Source: Terriglobia bacterium (lineage in GTDB: Bacteria > Acidobacteriota > Terriglobia > Terriglobales > Acidobacteriaceae). Taken from it: a DNA stretch of 41,449 nucleotides. Below, in pieces: positions 1 to 9,900 of the stretch. Numbering within the stretch: the stretch's first letter is position 1; each line of letters opens with the position of its first letter. A program made the position numbers and the translations under genes. Where the stretch lies: the NCBI GenBank assembly GCA_020073385.1, contig JAIQFH010000061.1:1-41449 (forward strand), in the 5' to 3' direction. Under the pieces are notes generated by a model that ran no database searches, was not told the DNA's origin, and saw only the letters and a program-made list of their open reading frames with translations.

Positions 1-31
1 CGTTGCGCTTCGTCCCCCGATCGATTATGAA

Positions 32-103
32 GTGGCGTGGAGACCTGTCAAGGGTCGAGATGAACGCCAAAAAACGGCGCCCTTGACAGCTCTCCACGCC
101 ACC
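32..103. repeat. Long imperfect inverted repeat (intergenic palindrome)
   Basis: The arm at 32-54 starts GTGGCGTGGAGA and pairs with the arm at 80-102 at 22 of 23 positions, around a 25-nt centre that can itself fold (ACGCC / GGCG). Such a structure suits a REP-like intergenic palindrome. It could also be a terminator for a gene lying off the left edge, although no clean T-tract follows. A related sequence, sharing GTGGCGTGGAG, CTGT and GGGTC in order, is seen on the minus strand at about 17188-17213, which suggests a dispersed family. Confidence 0.6.
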
Positions 104-200
104 GGACGCAGCGTCGTCGATGTCGGGGAAAAAAGAATAAGGAGGGCCGCCACGTCGGCCTTGACTTTTATGACCTTCTCATAGAAGCGTAATAGAGATG

Positions 201-704
201 TTACGCCAACCGATGGAATAGGGCGGCAGCTACTGAAATTAGTGCAAGGGACAACAGCGCAATCGTGAAGAAGCGCGCTTCCCTTTGCATCTTGAGCGTC
301 ACGGGCGGAAAGACATCAATGGGGCCAAGCTCTGCACTCACCTTCCACATCCGCCACCAGTTAAATAGCTCTCCCTTGATAAGTTGCCGAATTGCGAGAA
401 TCAGTCCCACGCCCCAAGCCGCAAAGAAAATCAACCCCATGAGAACCCAGAGTCCTTCCGATACGGCAGTCAAGAGACTCACTCTTAGCGCCGAACCGAG
501 TGAAGCGGCAAGGATACTGGTTCCGAACAAGCACAGTAAAACGCCCAAAACGCGAAGCTGATTCCGCATTGTGGTATCCAGCACCATGCGCTGGTAGTAG
601 CCCTTCTGCCACGACAACAGAGCCAGCCGCATCGGATTCCTCATGACGAGAAATCCAAACGTTCCGACTAGCAGCCCTATCAGCACACCAACGAGAGTGC
701 CCAT
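201..704 (-). CDS. Small four-helix membrane protein, unknown function
   Basis: A 167-aa protein of no family I recognise. It has four hydrophobic segments, at about residues 3-21, 50-70, 83-105 and 145-163. Between helices 3 and 4 lies a cytoplasmic-looking stretch rich in W and K (LFNWWRMWK). The ATG at 704 is preceded by an AAGAGGAG ribosome-binding site, so the start is well supported. Upstream, at 768-806, is a hairpin repeat that recurs in front of the next gene on this strand. The two proteins share this context and an inner-membrane location but no clear sequence similarity. Function is not inferable from the sequence. Confidence 0.75.
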   Translation of the reverse strand: MGTLVGVLIGLLVGTFGFLVMRNPMRLALLSWQKGYYQRMVLDTTMRNQLRVLGVLLCLFGTSILAASLGSALRVSLLTAVSEGLWVLMGLIFFAAWGVGLILAIRQLIKGELFNWWRMWKVSAELGPIDVFPPVTLKMQREARFFTIALLSLALISVAAALFHRLA

Positions 705-767
705 CGACTCCTCTTACCGAAAAACTCTACGCCCAAGTCAGATGTAGTTCCAGTCAACTGTTGTAAG

Positions 768-806
768 CAGGCGATTGCGCAAGTTTGCGCTTTTGCTTCG
801 CCTTTT
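768..806. repeat. 39-bp hairpin repeat, copy 1
   Basis: This sequence matches 1296-1334 at 37 of 39 positions, in the same orientation. Read on the minus strand it contains the inverted repeat GCGCAA-AC-TTGCGC inside outer arms AGGCGA / TCGCCT, so it can form a stacked hairpin. It sits 64 bp upstream of the ATG at 704. The structure could be a REP-type element or a shared regulatory site; the sequence does not decide which. Confidence 0.7.
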
Positions 807-847
807 TGGGCATGATGAGGGCTATCGGAAAACTACGACGATTCGTT

Positions 848-1264
848 TCAATCGAGTTTTCGCCCGGTGTATACGGTGATGAGCCACGCGACCACCGCCC
901 AAACTCCGGGTAATGCAGAGAGAACCACCGCGAGAATCAGCCCTGACTTATACAGCCGCTTCCGCGGGTTCCCGTGGAACCAAACCGTGTCTACAGCCCA
1001 TCCCAGCGTATAGCAAGTGTTCGCCATCACAAGGTAGATGACGGTCCCGGTAAGCATCGCAAGAGGTTCTTCAAAGTCCTCTCCTGGCTTTACGGCGGCA
1101 GAGCCTGCGACCATGACAAGAAGAAAAGATACGAAGCCGACAGCTAAGATGGCAGCATTGTAGGTATGACGTCGCGCCTCCCACCAGCGGATGATGTCGC
1201 CTCGCGTGCTTAGTCGGCTGTCTTCCGATGCCCACTCCAATCCATTCGACGTTTCCCGCTCCAT
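848..1264 (-). CDS. Small membrane protein, unknown function
   Basis: A 138-aa protein of unknown family. I chose the ATG at 1264 because the longer reading to 1459 would translate the intergenic hairpin repeat at 1296-1334. No clear ribosome-binding site precedes either start. An N-terminal charged region of about 35 residues is followed by three hydrophobic segments, at roughly 38-58, 70-95 and 108-132. A conserved-looking WFHGNPRKR loop precedes the last helix. The gene is transcribed toward the gene at 201-704 and may share an ancestral regulatory arrangement with it. Confidence 0.6.
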   Translation of the reverse strand: MERETSNGLEWASEDSRLSTRGDIIRWWEARRHTYNAAILAVGFVSFLLVMVAGSAAVKPGEDFEEPLAMLTGTVIYLVMANTCYTLGWAVDTVWFHGNPRKRLYKSGLILAVVLSALPGVWAVVAWLITVYTGRKLD

Positions 1265-1295
1265 GGCGTGATTATATTCGCTTGGTTTACGAAAC

Positions 1296-1334
1296 CAGGC
1301 GATCTCGCAAGTTTGCGCTTTTGCTTCGCCTTTT
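1296..1334. repeat. 39-bp hairpin repeat, copy 2
   Basis: Second copy of the repeat at 768-806, with two differences. One of them breaks the outermost pair of the inner hairpin (TTGCGA instead of TTGCGC). It lies 32 bp upstream of the ATG at 1264. Confidence 0.7.
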
Positions 1335-1514
1335 ACGGCCTCGTTGAGCGCAATCGAGAGTAAGCAACTAGAATATCTTTTGCCCAAAGATGGCGCTACA
1401 GAGTCGCAGGGGCGAGGATCAGTAGGGAGGTTGCCGTCTGGATGGCGCACCACTGCCACAGGCGTTTTCGCTCAAAATGCCTGCTGGCGACCGCCCGAAT
1501 CTCGCACAGGTGGG

Positions 1515-1990
1515 TCAGAAATCACCGCCCACGGGCTTCAGCGTCCCGGTCAAATACTTCGCGGCGGTGACTGGATCCATCGGGGCACTCTCCCGGCGAC
1601 GTGGGCCTGAGATGTTCGCCCCGTAAATGACACTGAGTGCAGCCCGCACAAATCGCAGTAGCGGCGTGTCGTCACCCGAATGTCTTTGGCGGTTGAAAAT
1701 GCCGAAAATATCGCTGTGCGCTCGTCGGCCTGCCCCAGAACCAAATCGTAGCGGTTCTGCAACTCCACAGGAAGGATGTCAGCCAGTGGGTTGAAATCCA
1801 GGCACGCCCCTTCCCCGAAATCGCCATGAAAGCTACCGCGGCGCAGACCGAACACCAAATGGACACTGAGTTCAAAGCCACCTATTGGAATTGTCCCGTT
1901 GGCACTGCTCGGAAATACCTTCGCCAAGTCAGAGACTGCGGGCTCGTGCTGCAAGTTGGTGGAGGTCTCTGTGTCGCCAAGCGCCGTGTC
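1515..1990 (-). pseudogene. Decayed coding remnant, family unknown
   Basis: Two minus-strand frames look protein-like in succession. From about 1990 to 1700 one frame reads, for example, DFNPLADILPVELQNRYDLV. From about 1700 to the stop at 1515 a second frame reads VRAALSVIYGANISG and ends KPVGGDF. The handover suggests one frameshift in a formerly continuous gene. No start codon with a ribosome-binding site is visible and I do not recognise the family. The call rests on residue composition only, so it is weak. Confidence 0.25.
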
Positions 1991-2815
1991 GGCCCTGCGC
2001 GTTCAGGCCTCACGACGCAGGCACCGCAAGAGGTGCGGTTTGTCATCGCCCACAAAAGCGCGTCGTCCCCGCGCTGATAGCTCCCCCCATGGCGGAATCT
2101 GGCATTTTTTCGGCGAGGCCTTTTACCGCAGGCCGACATCCGCTTCCTGGTGAGTTGGCATTTGTTACGTCTTTGATCGTAATTTCGGTTCCTGCCGTGC
2201 AGTCGTGAGCCCAAACGTTTCGGGACAATCGCATAGATACAAACGACGCGGCCCAAGGCCTGTTGTCCGCCCAAAACATCCACCGGCTTGAGTGTCCCCT
2301 GAGGCGGCACGCTTAGAGGCGAATTGGTGTGAACTACTCCTGTGTTACAACCACACAACGTCGCCCTGTTCGGAAATTGTAACGCTCATAAGTTAACCAC
2401 CTGAAGCTGCAGCGGACCACCATGACGCTAAACGCTAAGCCCTAAAGGTGTATATCTACTCCTAGTCAAGTCCTGTTTTCGTAACATACACAATTCAGTA
2501 AGCACTGTTATCAGTGCATATGAGTGGCAAGAGATCATAACTTATCAGATTTAAGTGTCTTGTGTCGCGTGATTGCCATCACCGTAGCTAGTGAGGACGT
2601 TCACGGCCTGCACTTTGTCATTGACTTCCACAGGGCTGAGACATTAGCGTTGCCCTCCATTCAACAACAAAGCGTGTCGGAGCAAGATTGGTGTACCAAA
2701 ATACAACGTAGGTTTCTCCAAGATGTAAATGATGGAGTGTTACGCGGGCACTGAGGTGTCTCAGCTCCTGAGGTGGTGCAGGGGTATTGGCGTTCCGTGA
2801 AGTGAAGGAGAATCA
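1991..2815. other. Intergenic region, no convincing gene
   Basis: Short open frames exist on both strands here. One minus-strand stretch near 2045-2220 (for example GTEITIKDVTNAN) has a coding look, but none has a ribosome-binding site or a recognisable domain. The segment 2360-2815 is more AT-rich and should hold the promoter of the secreted protein starting at 2816. I cannot place specific promoter boxes. Confidence 0.4.
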
Positions 2816-3853
2816 GTGACAAAGAAGATCGCGCTGATAGCAGTGGTGATTGCGTTTATGCAGTGTCTGTTAGTCCCAGTGGCGGAGGGGCAGGTCAACA
2901 GCTGCAAGACGTCGGTGGTGTGCTCGGTCTACTCGCTCTATTACGGAGCTTGTATTCCACCAATTCCCCTTGGCGCGTACAACTGCAGTGGGAACGGGCC
3001 ATGGTCGTGGATGTGCGACGTGCCGACATACAACTGTTCTCCTGACCCCTGCCCAACCTGTAACAACAGTGAGGGAGGAGGGCCCATTGACCTATCTACC
3101 GGAAACACATACATCGAAGAGTCAGACGTTCGTCTGCCCGGCCTCGGCGGTGGTCTCGGCCTGACGCGAAGATGGAACAGTCAGACGCCCGGATATGGAA
3201 TGTTCGGGCTTGGGTGGACCTCGAATGTCGAGGATCGGATATACGTCGGTGGTGACTACCTGCTCAAGCACCTTCGAGGAGATGGAAGCATCTGGTCCTA
3301 TGGTTTTAGCGGGTACTCACAAGACGGATCTGCCGTGCAGTACCTATTGGCCGGACCTCGCAACGGGGGATCGAAAGCCGAACTTGATACAACCAACTTG
3401 ACGATCACGGTCAAGAGTGGCGAGCAAAAGACATTCGATCGAACGACCGGCGCTCTGTTATCCGCTACGGATCGCAATGGGAACAAGACCACTTTCTCGT
3501 ATGACTCCTCGAACCGACTCGTGACGGTGACCGATCCAGCTTCACGCCACCTATACTTCACGTATACCCAAATCTCAACGGGACAGCTGTCGGTCAGCGT
3601 AGTGAGCGGCGTCACTTCGGATTTCGGGGTCTCATTTTCTTATCAATATGACAGCCTTGCCCGGCTCACCAAGGTAACTGCCCCCGACTCCACATTCGTG
3701 TCATTCAACTACAGCCCCGCCGGTCTCATTTCCAGTGTCACGGACACAAACGGAAAGGTACTGGAGTCCCACACGTATGACTCCTTGGGCCGAGGGTTAA
3801 CCGCGGCGCAAGCGGGCGGCGTGAATGCGGTGACCGTTACTTACTCCTATTAG
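2816..3853 (+). CDS. Secreted DUF6531/YD-repeat protein, truncated RHS N-terminal half
   Basis: A 345-aa protein. The GTG start at 2816 follows an AAGGAGAA ribosome-binding site. A signal peptide (about residues 1-25, ending AEGQ) is followed by a Cys-rich segment (about 29-83). The DUF6531 entry motif begins at about residue 88 (GPIDLSTGNTYIEE, then LTRRWNS and GLGWTSN), followed by YD repeats such as GNKTTFSYDSSNRL and DSLGRG. DUF6531 normally opens RHS proteins of well over 1000 residues. Here the frame stops after TVTYSY, just where a full-length protein continues with more YD repeats and the RHS core. The missing part is found in the next gene, entering at about 10480. Either the two are halves of one gene split by insertion, or this is a truncated duplicate. 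It is probably exported and non-functional alone, but could act with the next protein. Confidence 0.85.
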   Translation: MTKKIALIAVVIAFMQCLLVPVAEGQVNSCKTSVVCSVYSLYYGACIPPIPLGAYNCSGNGPWSWMCDVPTYNCSPDPCPTCNNSEGGGPIDLSTGNTYIEESDVRLPGLGGGLGLTRRWNSQTPGYGMFGLGWTSNVEDRIYVGGDYLLKHLRGDGSIWSYGFSGYSQDGSAVQYLLAGPRNGGSKAELDTTNLTITVKSGEQKTFDRTTGALLSATDRNGNKTTFSYDSSNRLVTVTDPASRHLYFTYTQISTGQLSVSVVSGVTSDFGVSFSYQYDSLARLTKVTAPDSTFVSFNYSPAGLISSVTDTNGKVLESHTYDSLGRGLTAAQAGGVNAVTVTYSY

Positions 3854-3957
3854 AGGGCGCGCCCGGAACTGTCGCGCCGGTTAAAGTGTTCTGCGCGACT
3901 GGCTCCCTGGACAGACGAGAGGGATTCTTGCCAGAGCCGAACATTGAGGATCGTACC

Positions 3958-6900
3958 GTGACAACAAGAGGATCGCGTAGCTTCGCATCTGCCGTTGTTT
4001 GCCTGATTCTTTCCGCGGTTTCGTTCGCTGCACCTTCCATCACGAGCCTGTCTCCTACTTCAGGCGCGGTAGGGGCATCGGTGACGATCACCGGCACGAA
4101 CTTCGGTACGACGCAAGGCTCAAGCACCGTGAAGTTCAACACGACGACGGTGACTTCTATTACGAGTTGGGGCGCAACATCGATTGTGGCCATAGTTCCG
4201 ACGGGAGCGACGACCGGCAACGTGGTCGTGACTGTGAGCGGCATCGCGAGCAACGGTGTTAGCTTCACGGTGGTCGGGGCTCCCAGCATTACGAGTCTGT
4301 CTCCGACCTCTGGCGCGGTAGGTGCCGCAGTGACCGTCACCGGGACAAACTTCGGCGCGACTCAAGGCTCGAGCACAGTCAAGTTCAACGGGACCACGGC
4401 GAGTGTGACAAGTTGGAGCGCAACATCCATCAGAACCACTGTTCCGACCGGAGCGACCACTGGAAATGTGGTGGTTCACGCCAGTGGTGTCGACAGCAAC
4501 GGCTCCAACTTCACGGTCTTTCCGAGCATCAGCAGCCTATCCCCGACATCAGGTGCGGTGGGTGCTTCGGTAACCATCACAGGCGCGAACTTTGGCTCGA
4601 CTCAGGGTTCAAGCACTGTGAAGTTCAACACGACTACTGTGACTTCCATCACTAGTTGGGGCGCAACATCGATTGTGGCCACTGTTCCGACCGGAGCGGC
4701 AACAGGCAGCGTAGTTGTAACGGTAGGCGGACACGCGAGCAACGGGGTTACGTTCACTGTCGTCGCGGCTCCGAACATTACGAGTCTGTCTCCGACCTCT
4801 GGCGCGGTAGGTGCCGCAGTGACCGTCACCGGGACCAACTTTGGGGCGACTCAAGGGTCGAGTACAGTCAAGTTCAACGGGACCACGGCGTCAGTAACAA
4901 GTTGGAGTGCGACGTCGATCAAAGTCACCGTTCCGACGGGAGCCACAACCGGCAACGTAGTCGTTCATGCCAGCGGTGTCGACAGCAACGGCGTTACGTT
5001 CACGGTATTCCCGAGCATAAGCAGCCTCTCTCCGACCTCCGGAGCCGTTGGAGCGTCGGTGACGATTACGGGGCTGAACTTCGGTTCGACGCAAGGCTCA
5101 AGCACGCTGAAGTTCAACGGCACGCCAGCGACAACGATATCGAGTTGGGGCCTGACTTCGATTGTGGCCACGGTTCCGTCGGGAGCGACAACGGGGAACG
5201 TGGTCGTGACCGTAGGTGGTAACGCCAGCAACGGCGTGAGCTTCACGGTACTTCCGACGCCCAGCATCAGCAGCCTATCGCCTACCACAGGCGCGGTGGG
5301 TGCGTCGGTGACGATTTCAGGATCGAACTTCGGCTCGACTCAAGGTACAGGATCGCTGTCATTCAACGGGACGGCAGCGACGGCGATTGCGAGTTGGGGT
5401 GCGGCCTCGATTGTAGCGACTGTTCCGACGGGAGCGACGACCGGCAACGTCGTAGTCAATGTTAGCGGAGTGAACAGCAATGGCGTGAGTTTCACCGTAG
5501 TACCGGCGCCCAGCATTACGAGCCTATCTCCGACGACCGGAGCAGTGGGCGCGTCGGTGACGATTTCAGGATCGAACTTCGGGTCGGCCCAAGGTACGGG
5601 ATCGGTGAAGTTCAACGGGACGACAGCGACGACGATCGGAAGCTGGAGTGCGACCACAATCGTGGCTACGGTTCCGACAGGAGCTACGACCGGCAACGTG
5701 GTAGTCAACGCGAGCGGAGTGACCAGCAATGGCGTGAGTTTTACGGTGGTAGCAGCGCCCAGTGTCACGAGTTTGTCGCCGACCACAGCAGTGGTGAGCA
5801 CAGCTGTCACGATCTCCGGTTCAAACTTCGGGTCAACGCAAGGAACGGGCTCGGTGACGTTCAATGGGACGGCGGCGACGTCGATCACGAGTTGGAGCGC
5901 GACTTCGATCGTGACTGCGGTTCCCGCGGGAGCAACGACCGGCAACGTCGTGGTCTATGCCAGTGGAGTGAACAGCAATGGCGTGAGTTTCACAGTAAAC
6001 CCCAGCATCTCGAGTCTGTCGCCTACGTCGGGAGCGGTCGGCGCGAGCGTCACGATTGCGGGGAATAGCTTCGGTTCGACGCAAGGTTCCGGCACAGTGT
6101 CGTTCAACGGAACTCCGGCTACATCGATCACCAGTTGGAGCGCGACCTCGATCGTGACTGCTGTTCCCACGGGAGCGACTACCGGCAATGTTATGGTGAA
6201 CGCCGGCGGAGTTAACACGAATGGCGTGACCTTCACGGTAATACCCACTCCCACCATCACAAGCTTGTCAACGACGACGGGAGCAGTTGGCGTAGCCGTG
6301 ACAATTTCCGGCTCCAACTTCGGGTCGACGCAGGGTACCAGCACGGTGACCTTCAACGGAACCACAGCAACGACGATCACGAACTGGAGTGCAACGTTGA
6401 TTGTCGCCGTAGTTCCGGCAGGAGCAACCAGCGGGAATGTAGTCGTCAGCGTGAACGGAGTGGTGAGTAACGGCATCAATTTCACGGTCGAGGGTTTGCC
6501 GAATATCACCAGCATTTCTCCGTCGTCCGGGATGGTCGGGACATTCGTCACGATTGCTGGCGCGAATTTTGGACCAACGCAAGAGACAAACACGGTTTGG
6601 CTCAACAGCAGCAGCGCAGCAATTGCGAGCTGGAGTGATACCAGCATCGTGGCCATCGTGCCTAGTGGCGCCTCCAGTGGGCCGTTTACGGTAACAGTGG
6701 ACGGACAGAACGCGAGCAGTACTTCGTTCACCGTGACTTCGCTGCCGACTGGCTGGTCCGACAGCGATATTGGAACCGTAGGATTGACGGGAAGTGCCAG
6801 TTATTCGAATGGAGTGTTCACCGTGAAGGGCGCTGGCACTTCCGTAGGCGGGACTGCCGACGGGATGAACTTCATGTATCAGAGCCTGACGGGAGATGGC

Positions 6901-9900
6901 TCGATCATCGCACGGGTAGCCAGCGTCCAGGGAGGCACGTCGTTCCCACAAGTTGGCGTGATGATACGCGAGACCTTGGCGCAAAACTCCACGGAGGCAT
7001 TCGTCCATTTCGTTCCGTACTCGGGATATTTCGTGTATCGAACCACGACGGGTGGGAGCGCGGGGGGGAATAGCAACGGCTTCAATAACCAATCAGCTCC
7101 CTACTGGGTCAAGCTGGTGAGAAGTGGCAACGTGTTCAGTTCCTACGTCTCGTCCGACGGACGGTTTTGGACTCAGATCGGCTCCAATACGACGGTCAGT
7201 ATGGCGTCGGCCGTCTTCGTCGGTCTGGGAGTGAGCAGCGAAATAACAAGCGTGCTGGAAACGGCAACGTTTGATTACGTGTCGGTTAACTCTGCCACAG
7301 CGCCTGCGCCTGTGATTACGAACACCTCCGCCACCACCGGCTCAATCGGAAGCGAGGTAACGATCACCGGAACAAACTTCGGTGTTACGCAAAACAGTAG
7401 CCAAGTTATCCTGAACGGCGCACCCATGACGATCGATTCCTGGAGCAACACGTCGATCGTGTTCACAATCGCCGATGGAGCGACATCCGGCCAACTGTTG
7501 GTTTCTGTTGCGCCCAGCATGAATGACAGCAATGAGGTGACTTTCGAGGTAACTGACAACCCTCTGCCGAGCGCTTGGCTGGATCAGGACGTCGGCAATG
7601 TGATAGCGCCTGGGAGTTCGACTTATTCGCACGGCACGTTCACGGTCGCGGGCGCCGGCACTATAGGGAGCACCGCTGATGCGTTCCATTTCACTTATCT
7701 GCCGTTGGTAGGAGACGGATCGATCACGGCCCGAGTCAGCGGCCTTCAGGGCCCGTCGTACCCGCAGGTAGGGGTGATGATCCGTGAGACCACGGACCAA
7801 TCCTCTACCTTCGGCTTCGTTTACTACTATCCGAATCAATGTTACTTTTCTTCTCGCGCTACAACGGGAGCGGCTACCACAACTACGACAGGATCGCTTG
7901 CGGTTGGGAACTATCCTTACTGGGTACGACTGGTTCGGAGCGGCAGCGTATTTACCGCGTATTCGTCTCCAGATGGGTTCAACTGGAATCAGGCGGGAAC
8001 CAGTACCACCATCACAATGGGAACCAATGCCTTCATCGGGTTGGTTTCGACCAACGGCCTCTTAGAGACTGCAACATTTGACAACGTTTCGGTGGGATCC
8101 TCCACCTCACCGGCTCCTGTGATCACGGCGTTGTCCGCAACCATGGGTTCCATCGGCAGTTCCGTCACGATCACGGGAAACAATTTCGGAGCAACGCAGA
8201 ATGGCAGCTTTGTACTGCTCAACGATGCTCCGGTAACGATCAACTCCTGGAGCAACACCTCCATCAATTTCACGATTCCGGTAGGAGCGACTACAGGATT
8301 CCTGGTTGTCACTGTCGCGCCGAGCATGGACAACAGCAATCCGGTCAGCTTCGCGGTGACGTCGCAGCCAGTTCCCACCGGTTGGCTCAACGGCGACTTC
8401 GGCGTGGTCTACGTGGCGGGGAGCACTACCTACGTCAACGACGTGTTCACGGTCAAAGGCGGGGGCGGTGTTGGGAGCACCGCGGACGGACTGCAGTTCG
8501 TCTATCAGCCGCTTTCAGGTGACGGATTCATTGTCGCGCACGTGACCAGCCTGTCGGGCTATTCCTATCCCCAAGCCGGGGTCATGATTCGCGAAAGTCT
8601 GGATCCATCCTCGACGATGGCGTTCGTGTACTACTACCCGAACCAGGCATATTTCTACGATCGTCCGACCACAGGTGCGAGTATTACGTCGCAGACGGCC
8701 GGCGTGGGAGCGTCTGCCTATCCGTACTGGGTGAAGCTCGTCCGGTCTGGCAACAACTTCACTGCCTACATCTCGATCGACGCCTTTAACTGGACGCAGG
8801 TCGGAAATACCGTAACGATCGCGATGGCGACCAATGTCTACATTGGTCTGACCGCGACCGGCGCCAACTCGGGCTATCTCGAAACCGCGACGTTCGATAG
8901 TGTGTCCATCGACTCAGCCTCAGCACCCGCGCCTGTAATCACGTCGCTTTCTTCGACGACCGGAGTGGTTGGTAGCCAAGTCTCGATCACGGGATCCAAC
9001 TTTGGGACCGTGCAGGGACCGAGTCTGGTTCGCCTGAACGGCACCACGGTCACAATCAACCAGTGGAGTAATACCTCGATCGTATTCACGATTCCGACGG
9101 GTGCGACGTCTGGTCTGGTGACAGTGTCGGTCGCGCCAAACATGAATGACAGTAACCCGATTTACTTCGCCGTCACTTCGCAAGCTCTGCCGCAATCGTG
9201 GCTTGACCTGGATATTGGCCAGCTTTCGGGAGTAACCGGCAGCTCAACGTATTCCAGTGGGACGTTCACGGTAAAGGGTGGCGGCGCCATCGGCGGTACG
9301 GCGGATGCATTCCACTTTGCCTACCAGTTACTCGCCGGTGACGGCTCGATCACGGCACGGGTCGCTACCCTCTCGGGAGCTACGTTCCCCGAGGTCGGTG
9401 TGATGATCCGCGAAACCTTGAGTGCGTCGTCCACAAATGCATTTGTTTACTTCTACCCGAACCAGGCGTACTTCGCGTTCCGCTCGTCGACAGGAGGGTC
9501 GACGACAACGCAACCGACATCGTTCGGGTCGGCTGCTTCTCCGTATTGGGTACGCCTGATTCGGAACGGCAACTCGTTCACCGGTTACATCTCCGCCGAT
9601 GGAACGAGCTGGACGCAAGTGGGATCGACTCAGACCATCACGATGGCGACCAACGTATATATGGGATTCGCGGTCAGCGGCGGAAACGGAGGACTCGAAT
9701 CGGCCACGTTCGACAATGCGCTTGCCACCGCGGGGAGCACTCCCTTCATCTCTGGTCTGGGACCGATCATTGGAGGTGTGGGGACGCCGGTTACCATCGT
9801 TGGGTCCAACTTCGGAAACACCCAATCGGGCAGCGCAGTGAAGTTCAATGGTGCAACGGCTACTTCGATCAGTAGTTGGAGCGGCAATCAGATCGTCGCC

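Noticed and set aside
4033..6747. Regular DNA repeats considered as a CRISPR-like or minisatellite array
   Set aside because: The period of about 245 bp stays in frame and encodes IPT/TIG folds, with no unique spacers.
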